Source of the DNA: Bacteroidales bacterium | GTDB taxonomy: Bacteria > Bacteroidota > Bacteroidia > Bacteroidales > UBA932 | DNA: 64,000 bases | NCBI GenBank assembly: GCA_017513445.1 | Contig: JAFXFS010000010.1 | Coordinates: forward strand, 62,001 to 126,000 | Direction of reading: 5' to 3' | Shown: positions 7,832 to 17,301 of the stretch, one piece after another | How the letters are laid out: the number at the start of each line of letters is the position of its first letter | Position numbering within the stretch: the stretch's first letter is position 1 | The notes under the pieces: model-generated | What the model saw: the letters and a program-made list of their open reading frames with translations, nothing else | Told to the model about the DNA's origin: nothing | Database searches by the model: none | Made by a program: the position numbers and the translations under genes

Positions 7832-10800
7832 GTAGAATTAGAGTAATATTTAACTTCATAAAGAGTAGAACAGAGGTAGTGTTTTTCGCTATTGCTCTGC
7901 TCTTCTTGCTTCTATCAACTTATAATAGAGAGACGAGTATTAACCTGGTTAAGAGTGCTGACAAGATAGAATCTCGCCTTCATTCCCGCGAAAAGGTAAT
8001 GGAGAGATATGTTAAAGATATCCTTGAAATGCCTCAGGATGAGTGGATTAAATTCGACAACTTCCCGGATGATATGGTTATATACAAATATAACTCAGAC
8101 ACCCTTCACTCCTGGATTAACCGATTCTCCGTCCCCAATGATGATATCTATAAAACGCACTACTGGCACCATCTTAACTATCTATCTAACAACAATTTAT
8201 ATATTGCGCCATTTGCGGATATCAACAAAAACGAGTACTATCTTAATTTAGGTTCAGGATGGTATTTGATTAAAATTTTTAAGACAGATGATAGTACAAT
8301 CATTACTGGAATTCTAATTCAACAAGAGTATCCATCCAGAATCAATAGCAAAGAGGATGGACGCAATCCTAAATTAAAAATATCAGATTATTTGGCAATC
8401 GGTACATTGGGTATAGATAATGGTGAGGTGGTTTTTAGTTCATCAGGAATGCCGCTATTCACTATTTTCCAGGAGGATATCTCATATAGCACCGATTTTA
8501 ATCTATTTATGAGACTGCTTGCTATTTTTGCGGCAACAGTTGCTCTTATAATTTATCACAGAAAAAAAAGAAATCTGCTATCATTAATAGTTACAACTAT
8601 CTCTATTCTCATATTTACCAGATATAGTTCAGTTATTCTCACAAATCTGGAACACCTTGGATCGTTCCTATCTCCTATTCTATATGCTGATAGTAAACTA
8701 TTCAGTTCATTTGGAATACTAATTCTTCATAATCTCTTCTTAACACTTCTTGTCGCCTCAATTTACATTATAAGACGTTCGATTAACAAGATATTCTCAC
8801 AGTCAAGAAAATTCATCAGAATACTGATAATATGTACATTAGTGATTCTTATTGTAGCCTACTTCGCGTACATTCACATCACTCTGAGAAGTATATTGAT
8901 GAACTCCTCAATAATGATTGACATATCCAAACTTGTGGAGATAGATATCTATACAATTATCTGTTATTTATCATACGGATGTCTCTTCTATGGGCTATTG
9001 CTTTTGATACAGTTGATAATACCTCTAATTTTTAAGAGGAGTGTAAAGAGATTTCTTCTCTCCATTAAGGGAATTATATTTTTTATACTATTGATTACCC
9101 TCTACATATCATTGATGGTAAAGGGGAACACTCTCGAGAAAGAATATCAACAGAACTATGTGATTTCCAATAAGTTATCTATTGAAAGAGACCTTGATCT
9201 TGAATTATATCTATGCACTATTGAGGAGCAAATCATCAATGATCCATACATAAATATCTTTATGAGAATGGATCAAGGCGCAATATATATACAACGAAGA
9301 TTACTCAGTTCATACTTCTATAGTAACCACTATCAAGCATACAATATCACTGTTACTACTTGTAATCAGGGAGATCAATTGATAATTGAAAAGGGTGCAA
9401 AACCTGTTGATTGTTATAGTTTCTACGATGAGGAGATTGCGAAATTTGGTACTCAGATCTCTAATAACTCCCGTTTCTTCTTTATGAATAATTATAATGG
9501 AAGAATCGGCTATCTGGGAGTCTTTACTCTCTACGATCAAAGTGGTGGAAATAAATCTCTATTCATTGAAATTGATTCAAAATATGTAAGAGATGATATG
9601 GGTTATCCGGCACAACTTCTTGCATATCAACATAATGAGAAGGTAAATTTACCAAGTTACTACTCTTACGGAAAATACCTTGAAGGAAGATTAATCAATT
9701 TTGAGGGGGATTATAACTACCCTGTTATACCGGAGGAGAATTACCCTTCAGGATATAGTATTGCAACAAGTAATAACTATGTACACTTTGTCAATAAAGT
9801 ATCTGAAAACAATATTGTTATTATCTCAAGGGCAAGACACTCATTTTGGCCTCAGGCTATATCATTCTCATATATCTTCCTACTCTATGGAGCATTAATT
9901 CTTTTCTTGCTGAATCGTTCTATTCCTAAGAGGATTGTAGATCTTCCAAAAAAATCATTCCGTAAGAAGGTAACAATCTTGCTTACGGCATCGATGATTT
10001 TCTCTTTAATTTGCCTTGGAGCCGGTAGTCTCATATTGAATATCAATAATATAGAAAGTTCTAATCAAAAACAGATGGAGGATAAAATCAATAATGTTCA
10101 AGCAACGCTTACCGATTATTGTAAATATACTGCAAGATATAATGATATAAATACTCCTGAACTATTGGAGGCAGTTGCAAGGATTGCCAACAATACCCAA
10201 TCTGACATTAATCTATTTGACCCGCACGGAAGGTTGATTAGAACCACAAATACCGAGATTTACGATCAATATTGGATTAGTAATCGTATCAATCCTGAAG
10301 CATATTATGAGATTATGTATAAACACTCACGAATGTGCAGTTGTAAAGAGGTAATTGGAGGAATTGAGTTTACATCTCTATATGCACCAATCTTCAATGG
10401 CGAAGGCAGAATCGTAACAATTGTAAATGTGCCATACTTCACTGATAGTTCAACAATGGGAGAAGAGAGTGCATCTATTATTGCTACTATGATCAATCTA
10501 TACGCTATTCTATTGATTATCTTTTTCATTTCAGGTATTGCGATCTCAAATACTCTATCAAAACCGATGGAGTCAATCTCGAAGAAATTGGGACAACTTG
10601 ATATTACAAAGAAGGCAGAACATATTGACTATAACGGAGAAGATGAGATAGGACAACTTATTCAAGCTTATAACAAGATGGTAGATGAACTCGATGAGAG
10701 TGCTAAACGCCTGGCTAATAGTGAAAGAGAACAGGCCTGGAGAGATATGGCTCGACAGATTGCCCACGAAATTAAGAATCCTCTGACTCCTATGAGATTG

Positions 10801-11403
10801 AGTATCCAACACTTAGTGAGATTGAAAAAGCAGAATATTCCTGGTTGGGAAGATAAGTTGGAAGAGATTTCAAGCTCTATCCTTGAACAGATAGATATTT
10901 TATCAAATACAGCAACCGAGTTCTCATCATTTGCAAAATTCTATTACGAAGAGAAACAGGATACTGATTTGATTGAAGTACTTAATGACCAGATTACAGT
11001 CCTGGATAGTAGTGACAGAATCAAGATTGAGTTTATTAAAGAGTTGCAAGAGGCAAAGATAGTAGTAAGTAAAACTCAAATTATCAGAGTCTTTATTAAC
11101 CTGATTACCAATGCCATACAAGCTCTTGAAAAGAGTGATGATGGTCTGATAAGGATAACTATATCTGAGATTGAAAATGATTCATCTAAGGGTTATCGAA
11201 TCTCCTTTGAGGATAATGGTCCAGGAGTTAAAGAGATTAATAGAGATCGTCTCTTTAAGCCAAACTTTACAACAAAGAGTAGTGGAACAGGACTTGGACT
11301 TGCAATCTGCAAAAACATTCTTGATCAATCCAGAGGTACTATTCGCTACGAAAGGAGTGAATCTCTTGGCGGTGCAAACTTCATTGTAGAACTTATGGTT
11401 TAA
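7828..11403 (+). CDS. Very large NtrY-like membrane sensor histidine kinase
   Basis: 1191 residues. A first helix lies at about 16-32, then a periplasmic stretch, a cluster of about six helices between 229 and 430, a second extracytoplasmic region 430-675, helices near 676-696 and 715-737, a third (cache-like) sensor segment 740-885, a helix at 887-910 and a HAMP linker (SKPMESISKKLGQLD). The kinase core has the phospho-acceptor H980 in AHEIKNPLTPM, N-box NLITNAIQALE, G1 EDNGPGV and G2 GTGLGLAI. The HEIKNPLTP spelling is that of the NtrB/NtrY/AtoS group, whose partners are NtrC-type activators; none is adjacent, but one lies 2.3 kb upstream at 4329. It overlaps rlmH by 4 bp. Confidence 0.88.
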   Translation: MSRIRVIFNFIKSRTEVVFFAIALLFLLLSTYNRETSINLVKSADKIESRLHSREKVMERYVKDILEMPQDEWIKFDNFPDDMVIYKYNSDTLHSWINRFSVPNDDIYKTHYWHHLNYLSNNNLYIAPFADINKNEYYLNLGSGWYLIKIFKTDDSTIITGILIQQEYPSRINSKEDGRNPKLKISDYLAIGTLGIDNGEVVFSSSGMPLFTIFQEDISYSTDFNLFMRLLAIFAATVALIIYHRKKRNLLSLIVTTISILIFTRYSSVILTNLEHLGSFLSPILYADSKLFSSFGILILHNLFLTLLVASIYIIRRSINKIFSQSRKFIRILIICTLVILIVAYFAYIHITLRSILMNSSIMIDISKLVEIDIYTIICYLSYGCLFYGLLLLIQLIIPLIFKRSVKRFLLSIKGIIFFILLITLYISLMVKGNTLEKEYQQNYVISNKLSIERDLDLELYLCTIEEQIINDPYINIFMRMDQGAIYIQRRLLSSYFYSNHYQAYNITVTTCNQGDQLIIEKGAKPVDCYSFYDEEIAKFGTQISNNSRFFFMNNYNGRIGYLGVFTLYDQSGGNKSLFIEIDSKYVRDDMGYPAQLLAYQHNEKVNLPSYYSYGKYLEGRLINFEGDYNYPVIPEENYPSGYSIATSNNYVHFVNKVSENNIVIISRARHSFWPQAISFSYIFLLYGALILFLLNRSIPKRIVDLPKKSFRKKVTILLTASMIFSLICLGAGSLILNINNIESSNQKQMEDKINNVQATLTDYCKYTARYNDINTPELLEAVARIANNTQSDINLFDPHGRLIRTTNTEIYDQYWISNRINPEAYYEIMYKHSRMCSCKEVIGGIEFTSLYAPIFNGEGRIVTIVNVPYFTDSSTMGEESASIIATMINLYAILLIIFFISGIAISNTLSKPMESISKKLGQLDITKKAEHIDYNGEDEIGQLIQAYNKMVDELDESAKRLANSEREQAWRDMARQIAHEIKNPLTPMRLSIQHLVRLKKQNIPGWEDKLEEISSSILEQIDILSNTATEFSSFAKFYYEEKQDTDLIEVLNDQITVLDSSDRIKIEFIKELQEAKIVVSKTQIIRVFINLITNAIQALEKSDDGLIRITISEIENDSSKGYRISFEDNGPGVKEINRDRLFKPNFTTKSSGTGLGLAICKNILDQSRGTIRYERSESLGGANFIVELMV

Positions 11404-11419
11404 GGGATGTAATGGTCTC

Positions 11420-11470
11420 ATCGTCATTGATGCACGCAAAAAAGATTCCCGAGACAAGCTCGGGAATGAC
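11420..11470. repeat. Solitary REP-like palindrome between convergent genes
   Basis: ATTCCCGAG-acaag-CTCGGGAAT at 445-467 of this kilobase (11445-11467) is the same palindrome as P3 of the 1.2-2.0 kb array, in the opposite orientation. CGTCATTGATGC at 11422-11433 resembles half of P1. It sits between the ends of the kinase and 5'-nucleotidase genes and has an A-tract on its left, so it may also end the nucleotidase transcript. Confidence 0.8.
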
Positions 11471-11525
11471 CATTATTCGAAGTATATCACAAGAGTGATA
11501 TTTATATCAAGATGTACTACAGAAA

Positions 11526-12362
11526 TTAAAACTCTATGACAAACTTGCCCACATAGATTCCGTGTGCACCTGTCTGAACGATTGGCACCATCTTTCCATC
11601 AAGATTTTCAACCTCAACTGCCTCTTCAAGGAAGGTATGCGAGTGACCACCAACGATGTAATCGATATGTCGGCTATTAGCAGCTACAGTATTGTCTGAA
11701 GGGTTTTCCAAAGATGATTCTCTATCAGAATAGCCCAAATGTGAAAGTAAAATTACAAGATCACAACCCTTCTCAACTTTTAACTCCTCAGCCAATTTAT
11801 TTACAACTTCTATAGTGTTTAATCTCTCCAGATTGCGGACAGCAGCAGCCGATACTACACTTTTAAGATTTGTAGTAACACCGATAATTCCAATCTTTAC
11901 TCCCGCCTTCTTAATGATTGTATATGGCTCAATCAAACCCTCTAGAGGTGTACCTGTAAAGTCATAATTTGCACAAAGTGATTTATATTTTGCACTCTTT
12001 AATCTGCGTGCCAACTCCTCCTGACCATTATCAAACTCGTGATTTCCCAACGCAACAGCATCATAACCCATTATATTCATCAAATCAACCTCCAAATCTC
12101 CTTTACCTACCGTAAAGTATGGGGTACCTTGATTATAATCACCAGCATCCAGAATAAGAACATTCTTCTTGCCATACTTCTCAACCTCTTGATTAAAAAG
12201 TTGCAATCTACGCTCTACTCCAGCCAAATCCTTATTACGACCTGTTCTGAAACTCTCAATTTGACTATGAGTATCATTTGTATGGAGAATAACAAGCTGC
12301 TGAGCATCTAATGTTGATGCAAAAATTATTGTAAATAGAATTAAAACAATATTTCTCTTCAT
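11526..12362 (-). CDS. 5'-nucleotidase/UshA-type metallophosphoesterase, catalytic domain only
   Basis: 278 residues from the ATG at 12362 (an earlier in-frame start overlaps the upstream gene). Signal peptide of about 20 residues (ends near TLDAQ). Two-metal phosphoesterase motifs: HTNDTHSQ, DAGDYNQG, GNHEFDNG and GGHSHT. UshA-type enzymes hydrolyse periplasmic nucleotides or UDP-sugars, but need a C-terminal substrate-binding domain; here that domain is encoded by the separate gene just upstream (12367-13119), 4 bp away. Also called bifunctional metallophosphatase/5'-nucleotidase in annotation. The substrate is not identifiable. Confidence 0.9.
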   Translation of the reverse strand: MKRNIVLILFTIIFASTLDAQQLVILHTNDTHSQIESFRTGRNKDLAGVERRLQLFNQEVEKYGKKNVLILDAGDYNQGTPYFTVGKGDLEVDLMNIMGYDAVALGNHEFDNGQEELARRLKSAKYKSLCANYDFTGTPLEGLIEPYTIIKKAGVKIGIIGVTTNLKSVVSAAAVRNLERLNTIEVVNKLAEELKVEKGCDLVILLSHLGYSDRESSLENPSDNTVAANSRHIDYIVGGHSHTFLEEAVEVENLDGKMVPIVQTGAHGIYVGKFVIEF

Positions 12363-12366
12363 AATA

Positions 12367-13119
12367 CTATCTCTTGACAATTACACGTGAATCTTTCTCT
12401 AATTTTAATGGTTCACTACCATTCGCTTGCTCCTTAATATGGTTAATTACAGCATCGCGAAGATAGGTTTCAGAACGATGAATAGTTTGTGCTATATCAA
12501 TTAACTGAATTCCATCACCACCTTCCAATAGGAAATCGATAGTTGCAAAGTTATATACTCGATTTTTATCTATCTTCTTTCCTCCAATCAAGAACTCCTT
12601 AATTGCTCTATCCTCAACAACAAGTTTAACTCCACTAAGTGCTTCTGGATTATTTCTGGAAGCCAATTTTTCAAAGAATTTAAGCAAATCACTACCCAGA
12701 ATTTCTACATATACCAAAGCATTATTAAATGGGAAGATTGAGTAGATATCATAAACACGAATAGCCCCCTTTGGAAGTGATGTTCTGATACCTCCAAAGT
12801 TTGTCATTGCCAAATCCATCTTCTTGCCAAAGATCTTCTCACTTTGAACTCTTATCACATCAGCTGCAAAATTTGATAATCCACTTTCAGGACGCTCTTT
12901 ATCATACTCATCAGCACTATAACCAATGATTTCCTGCAAAGGATCTACCAAATCCTTATACTTGGCAATCGCTTCGGTAGCACTTAGGTCCTCCATTTCA
13001 TCATACGTTGAATCAACAGTGATACGCTCCCAAGTGTAAGATTTGACACTATGAGAACCTGAGCAACCTACTAAGAAAAGCGCTGCAATCAATATTAAAA
13101 AAAGGTTCTTTACTCTCAT
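12367..13119 (-). CDS. 5'-nucleotidase C-terminal (substrate-binding) domain lipoprotein
   Basis: 250-residue lipoprotein with lipobox FLVGC (C19). The body is the 5_nucleotid_C fold of UshA-type enzymes: SGLSNFAADVIR, MTNFGGIRTSLPKG, FPFNNALV and the late FLLEGGDG motif. It has no metal site and should supply nucleotide binding to the catalytic protein encoded next. Gene order is C-domain first, N-domain second, so this is not a fused gene broken by a frameshift. It lies 7 bp after the ABC permease gene in the same minus-strand operon. Confidence 0.88.
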   Translation of the reverse strand: MRVKNLFLILIAALFLVGCSGSHSVKSYTWERITVDSTYDEMEDLSATEAIAKYKDLVDPLQEIIGYSADEYDKERPESGLSNFAADVIRVQSEKIFGKKMDLAMTNFGGIRTSLPKGAIRVYDIYSIFPFNNALVYVEILGSDLLKFFEKLASRNNPEALSGVKLVVEDRAIKEFLIGGKKIDKNRVYNFATIDFLLEGGDGIQLIDIAQTIHRSETYLRDAVINHIKEQANGSEPLKLEKDSRVIVKR

Positions 13120-13125
13120 ATTTAT

Positions 13126-14535
13126 TTAGTTTTTGTACTTAATCCACTTATATAGATCCTTAAATGAGGCCTTTTTGCCATAGCTAAGGATACCGACTTT
13201 ATAAATTTTACCTGAAATATATGCAATTCCAACAAAAGTAATAACCATAAGCACCATTGATAGAGCCAATTCCCAGCCAGGAACTGTTCCGAATGGAACT
13301 CTCGCCATCATTACCATAGGGGATGTAAATGGAATAATTGATGCCCAGAATGACAATCCACTATCAGGATATTGGAATGTATGAAGCATAATAAAGAGTC
13401 CCAAAATCAATGGGATTGTTACAGGAATTTGAAGTTGTTGGGTATCTGCCTCATTGTCAACAGCAGAGCCAATTGCTGCAAACAGTGATGCATACAAAAG
13501 GTAGCCGAAGATAAAATAGAAGATGAAGCATAAGATGATATAAACGAAATTAATATCCTTAATCTGCTGAACTATAGAGCTTACAAATGAATCTTCATCA
13601 TTAAGTGCAGCTTGAATCTCTGAGCTCAATTTATCGACAGATGAGGTATCGCCGGTTAATGTATCTTCCATTTGTACTCCAGCACCAATAGTAGAGACCA
13701 TCTCAATAGAAGATGGATCTGATAGCAAATTAACACCTATAATTGATTGTGCAGTGAAGAAGAGGATTAGTGTGAAGGCAATCCATATAAAGAATTGAGT
13801 CAATGCCACAAGGGCAACACCAATAATTTTACCCATCATTAACTCAAATGATTTTACTGATGAGATAATCACCTCGACAACACGAGAACTCTTCTCTTCG
13901 ATTACACTTCTCAAAATCATACTACCAAACAGCAATACAAACATATAGATTAAGAAGCTTAATAAATAAGAGAGTACCATATAAAGCTCTACACTTTCGC
14001 TCTTTTCAGTCCCATCTTCAGCTATTGTATAGGTTCTGATAGATACATTTGTATTTATATTCTCTATAATTTGATCGAGATTCTCAATATTATAACTCTT
14101 TAACTTGATATCCTCTATTGCATCTTCAATGATTGATTCTACCTTAGTTTTAATTTCAACCGAGAGGGCTTCTTTAGAGAATGACTCCACTTTAACATCT
14201 AGAGAACCTTCAATTGGCATAATATTGACTATTGCAAATGCCTCAAGTTCATCCATCTGCTCTTTTAATTCATCTATAGTAGTCTGATTATCAAATAATT
14301 GGTACTCAATTTTCTCCTCATTGTGAAAATATTGAGACAACATAGTGGTATTATCCAGAACAACTACCTTTCTAACCTCATCCTCACCACCACCAGAAAG
14401 CATAATTAACGATGGAACAAGCATAATGAGCAAAAAGAAAAGCGGAGTGAGCAGTGTGATAAAAATGAATGATTTCTTCTTTACCCTAATGAAATATTCT
14501 CGACTTATAATTGTACCTATTCTTTTTAAGTTCAT
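13126..14535 (-). CDS. ABC-2 type exporter permease (NatB-like)
   Basis: 469 residues from MNLKRIG; a start 12 bp upstream (MVKV) would overlap the ATPase gene by 8 bp. One N-terminal helix (about 20-42) is followed by a large extracytoplasmic domain of about 140 residues rich in Glu/Asp and Ile, then five to six helices (about 180-465) in the ABC-2 arrangement, with a second acidic loop near 270-320. The layout matches NatB/YhaP-type Na+ or drug export permeases. The substrate is unknown. Confidence 0.86.
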   Translation of the reverse strand: MNLKRIGTIISREYFIRVKKKSFIFITLLTPLFFLLIMLVPSLIMLSGGGEDEVRKVVVLDNTTMLSQYFHNEEKIEYQLFDNQTTIDELKEQMDELEAFAIVNIMPIEGSLDVKVESFSKEALSVEIKTKVESIIEDAIEDIKLKSYNIENLDQIIENINTNVSIRTYTIAEDGTEKSESVELYMVLSYLLSFLIYMFVLLFGSMILRSVIEEKSSRVVEVIISSVKSFELMMGKIIGVALVALTQFFIWIAFTLILFFTAQSIIGVNLLSDPSSIEMVSTIGAGVQMEDTLTGDTSSVDKLSSEIQAALNDEDSFVSSIVQQIKDINFVYIILCFIFYFIFGYLLYASLFAAIGSAVDNEADTQQLQIPVTIPLILGLFIMLHTFQYPDSGLSFWASIIPFTSPMVMMARVPFGTVPGWELALSMVLMVITFVGIAYISGKIYKVGILSYGKKASFKDLYKWIKYKN

Positions 14536-14539
14536 AACT

Positions 14540-15463
14540 TTAACCATTTAATTGTGAATTACTTACTAATTTGATGAAGATATCGTTCATACGAGGAATC
14601 AACTCATTTATTGAAACAATATCAAGGTGAGGAAGAAGCGATTCAATAACTGCATTGTTGTTCGCACCTTTGTTGAGCTCTACAATAACTCTTCTATGAC
14701 CTGACCTCTCTTCATCGCTGACTACCCTATACAAATTGTGCTCAGGAATAGAGATTTGCTCGACTGATCTATAGAAAATTTCCATCTGATTCTTGCCATA
14801 ATTTCTACGAATTTCATCTGTAGCTCCGGTCACAACCAATTTTGACTTATTAATTAGAGCAATATTGTCGCACAACTCCTCAACTGATTCCATATTGTGA
14901 GTTGAGAGCATTATGGTCGTACCTTCATTTCTCATTCTAAGTATCTCATTTCTAATCAATTGCACATTGACTGGATCAAAACCGCTTAATGGTTCATCAA
15001 GTATCAACAATGTAGGTTTATGAACAACAGTAGTAATAAACTGAATCTTTTGCGCCATACCTTTTGACAACTCCTCTACCTTTTTATTCCACCAGGATTC
15101 GATACCAAATTTAGTGAACCAATATTTTAGCTCCTTCATTGCATCAGCTCTACTCATTCCCTTCAACTTAGCGAGATAGAGAGCTTGCTCGCCAATCTTC
15201 ATCTTCTTGTACAATCCTCTCTCCTCTGGGAGGTATCCAATCTTTGCTACATCTTGAGATGTAATTTTAACACCATTTAGGAGAACTTCTCCACTATCAG
15301 GAGTTGTAATTTGATTAATAACCCTGATTAAAGTTGTCTTTCCAGCTCCGTTTGGGCCTAATAGTCCAAATATTTGCCCCTTTGGAACAGAAATAGAGAC
15401 ATCTGTCAATGCCATATTGTCTCCAAAACTTTTACTAATTCCTTTACATTCAATTAAATTCAT
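14540..15463 (-). CDS. ABC transporter ATP-binding protein (NatA-like)
   Basis: 307 residues from MNLIECKG (a start 21 bp earlier is in frame but adds a weak leader). Walker A GPNGAGKTT, Q-loop, signature LSKGMAQK, Walker B LLILDEPLSGFDP and the switch histidine in LSTHN are intact. The last 80 residues form the DUF4162-type accessory domain of NatA-like ATPases. First gene of a four-gene minus-strand operon with the permease and the two 5'-nucleotidase genes. Confidence 0.9.
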   Translation of the reverse strand: MNLIECKGISKSFGDNMALTDVSISVPKGQIFGLLGPNGAGKTTLIRVINQITTPDSGEVLLNGVKITSQDVAKIGYLPEERGLYKKMKIGEQALYLAKLKGMSRADAMKELKYWFTKFGIESWWNKKVEELSKGMAQKIQFITTVVHKPTLLILDEPLSGFDPVNVQLIRNEILRMRNEGTTIMLSTHNMESVEELCDNIALINKSKLVVTGATDEIRRNYGKNQMEIFYRSVEQISIPEHNLYRVVSDEERSGHRRVIVELNKGANNNAVIESLLPHLDIVSINELIPRMNDIFIKLVSNSQLNG

Positions 15464-15499
15464 ATCTAATTTATTAATTTTCAATAAGTTATATATTGC

Positions 15500-15518
15500 A
15501 GGCGTTTTTTTTACGCCT
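15500..15518. other. Hairpin in the 5' leader of the ABC exporter operon
   Basis: AGGCGT, a T-rich 7-base loop, ACGCCT: a perfect 6-bp stem in the predicted 80-nt leader, about 37 bp before the ATPase start. The transcript would carry an A-rich loop. No T-tract follows in the transcript, so it is not a terminator. Confidence 0.5.
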
Positions 15519-15549
15519 CCTACGGCAATTTATTCTATTTACAAAGTAT

Positions 15550-15557
15550 CAAAGTTA
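15550..15557 (-). promoter_or_regulatory. -7 box for the ABC exporter operon
   Basis: TAACTTTG on the minus strand, 86 bp before the chosen ATPase start; a TTG lies 23 bp upstream of it. Confidence 0.45.
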
Positions 15558-15631
15558 ATATTTTTAAGGAAATATATGCTCAATTCGTAAATTTTTTACA
15601 TTTGAGACAAATACTTACTCCATATTGCCAC

Positions 15632-15639
15632 TATATTTG
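15632..15639 (+). promoter_or_regulatory. -7 box for the ComEA-like gene
   Basis: TATATTTG, 20 bp before the start codon. Confidence 0.5.
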
Positions 15640-15659
15640 CAAAAAAAGAGGAGTGGGAA

Positions 15660-16580
15660 ATGTGGGAAAGCGACAATCGTAAAGAGAGAAAAAAGGTTGT
15701 AAAAAGTGGCATTGCATCTGGAGTTATTGCTTTAATTTTCTTTGTTTTAGGAATTCAAAGTACAATTCTAATGGTAAAAATCGGTGATGATGGGAGTGGT
15801 TCTGTAAAGCTCATTGACACCATTTATATACAAACAGAATCTAAGAATGAATATAGTAATAGAACGAATCTAAAGGGTCGATCAGATTACATCAACCCAA
15901 ATAGCAGAAGTTATGGGAGCAAAGGCCAATATAACTCTTCATCAAAACGCAAAGAGGTAGGCGAATTTAAGAATTCATTATTCAAATTTGATCCTAATAT
16001 AGTGACTGAGAGCGAGTTGATTCGTTTGGGATTCTCTCTCAAACAGGCAAAATCAATCATCCAATATCGGGAGAAAGGTAATAAATTTTACTGCAAAGAG
16101 GACTTTGCAAGATTGTATGCAGTTTCTGACTCTATGATGAATCGATTAGATAAATTTATAGTGGTTAAGCAACTTGATATCAATCTTGCTGATAGCGCCG
16201 ATTTTACCACATTGAGAGGTATTGGAGGGTTTTATGCTGCAAAAATTGTGGATTACAGAGAGCAACTCGGCTCCTTTGCAAAAATTGATCAACTAATGGA
16301 AATTCGAGGCATCGACAATGAAAGATTTGATCAGTTCAAAAATAGCATAACCATTGATAATCAACACATTAAAAGATTTTCAATATGGGAGGCAAGCGAT
16401 TCTTTTCTGATAAATCATCCCTATATCGGTTCTCTATTTGCCGATAGAATCATTAAGTATAAAGAGCTGTGCGACAGCAGCGAGTGGAGTTTGGAGAAAC
16501 TTTGCTTAAACAATATTATTCCCGAAAAAAGTATTGAGAAGATTAAACTCTACTCCTCATCTGCAGAATCGGCACCGTAA
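15660..16580 (+). CDS. Membrane-anchored helix-hairpin-helix protein (ComEA-like)
   Basis: 306 residues. A single N-terminal membrane helix (about 18-39) is followed by a low-complexity Ser/Asn/Lys linker to residue 95 and at least two helix-hairpin-helix repeats: FDPNIVTESELIRLGFS (about 109) and DINLADSADFTTLRGIGGFYAAKI (about 177), with a third HHH-like segment after 240. ComEA proteins bind incoming DNA at the membrane during transformation; the Bacteroidota forms carry several HHH units like this. The 3' end overlaps the convergent rsmI by 31 bp. Confidence 0.8.
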   Translation: MWESDNRKERKKVVKSGIASGVIALIFFVLGIQSTILMVKIGDDGSGSVKLIDTIYIQTESKNEYSNRTNLKGRSDYINPNSRSYGSKGQYNSSSKRKEVGEFKNSLFKFDPNIVTESELIRLGFSLKQAKSIIQYREKGNKFYCKEDFARLYAVSDSMMNRLDKFIVVKQLDINLADSADFTTLRGIGGFYAAKIVDYREQLGSFAKIDQLMEIRGIDNERFDQFKNSITIDNQHIKRFSIWEASDSFLINHPYIGSLFADRIIKYKELCDSSEWSLEKLCLNNIIPEKSIEKIKLYSSSAESAP

Positions 16581-17272
16581 CTCTTTTTGGATCTCTTCTC
16601 CACTTTTGCTCCCTCTACGACAATCACAATCTCCCCTTTCGGCTCATTTTGAGAGAAGTATTGAATCAATTCAGCAAGGGTTGCTCGATGTGAAGTATCG
16701 TGCATTTTAGAGATCTCCCGACAGACACAAGCTCTTCTTTCCGGCTTGAAAAACTCTGCAAATTGTGTAAGTGTCTTAACCAATCTATAAGGAGATTCAT
16801 AGAAGATCATCGTTCTGCTCTCTTGAGACAACTCACTCAAACGACTCTGTCTGCCCTTCTTGATTGGTAAAAATCCTTCAAAACAGAATCGATCCATTGC
16901 AAAACCTGAATTGACAAGGGCAGGAATAAGAGCAGTAGCACCTGGAAGAGTCTCAACCTCTACACCAGCTTCCCAACAGGTTCTTACCAATAAGAATCCG
17001 GGATCTGAGATACCTGGAGTACCGGCATCACTTATAAGAGCTACATCCAACCCCGATAGAATCCTCTCCTTCACAGATTCAACAGCTTTGTGCTCATTAA
17101 ACTTGTGATGTGACTCCATTCGTGTCGAGATATCATATTTTTTGAGGAGAACTGAACTCGTTCTTGTATCTTCTGCCAATATAAGATCAACCTCTTTTAA
17201 TAATCTAATTGCCCTTAAAGTTATATCTTCAAGATTACCTATTGGTGTAGGAATTATGTAAAGTTTTGACAT
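16550..17272 (-). CDS. rsmI: 16S rRNA (cytidine-1402 2'-O)-methyltransferase
   Basis: 240-residue tetrapyrrole-methylase-fold enzyme that methylates the 2'-O of C1402 in the decoding centre. Motifs: [13 protein letters not shown] at the N-terminus, [22 protein letters not shown] and [14 protein letters not shown]. The family's C-terminal HTH-like tail is short here and replaced by a Lys/Arg/Ser-rich end. Divergent from tdk. Confidence 0.95.
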   Translation of the reverse strand: MSKLYIIPTPIGNLEDITLRAIRLLKEVDLILAEDTRTSSVLLKKYDISTRMESHHKFNEHKAVESVKERILSGLDVALISDAGTPGISDPGFLLVRTCWEAGVEVETLPGATALIPALVNSGFAMDRFCFEGFLPIKKGRQSRLSELSQESRTMIFYESPYRLVKTLTQFAEFFKPERRACVCREISKMHDTSHRATLAELIQYFSQNEPKGEIVIVVEGAKVEKRSKKSYGADSADEE

Positions 17273-17279
17273 TTTTTAC

Positions 17280-17287
17280 TACCTTTG
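17280..17287 (+). promoter_or_regulatory. -7 box for tdk
   Basis: TACCTTTG, 28 bp before the tdk ATG. It supports the ATG at 17316 over an in-frame TTG at 17289. Confidence 0.55.
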
Positions 17288-17301
17288 TTTGTTATTAAAG
17301 G

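Noticed and set aside
7828..11403. Two fused kinases
   Set aside because: Only one HisKA/HATPase set is present, at the C-terminus.
11526..13119. 5'-nucleotidase broken by a frameshift
   Set aside because: The domains are in reversed order and each gene has its own signal peptide, so this is a true split.
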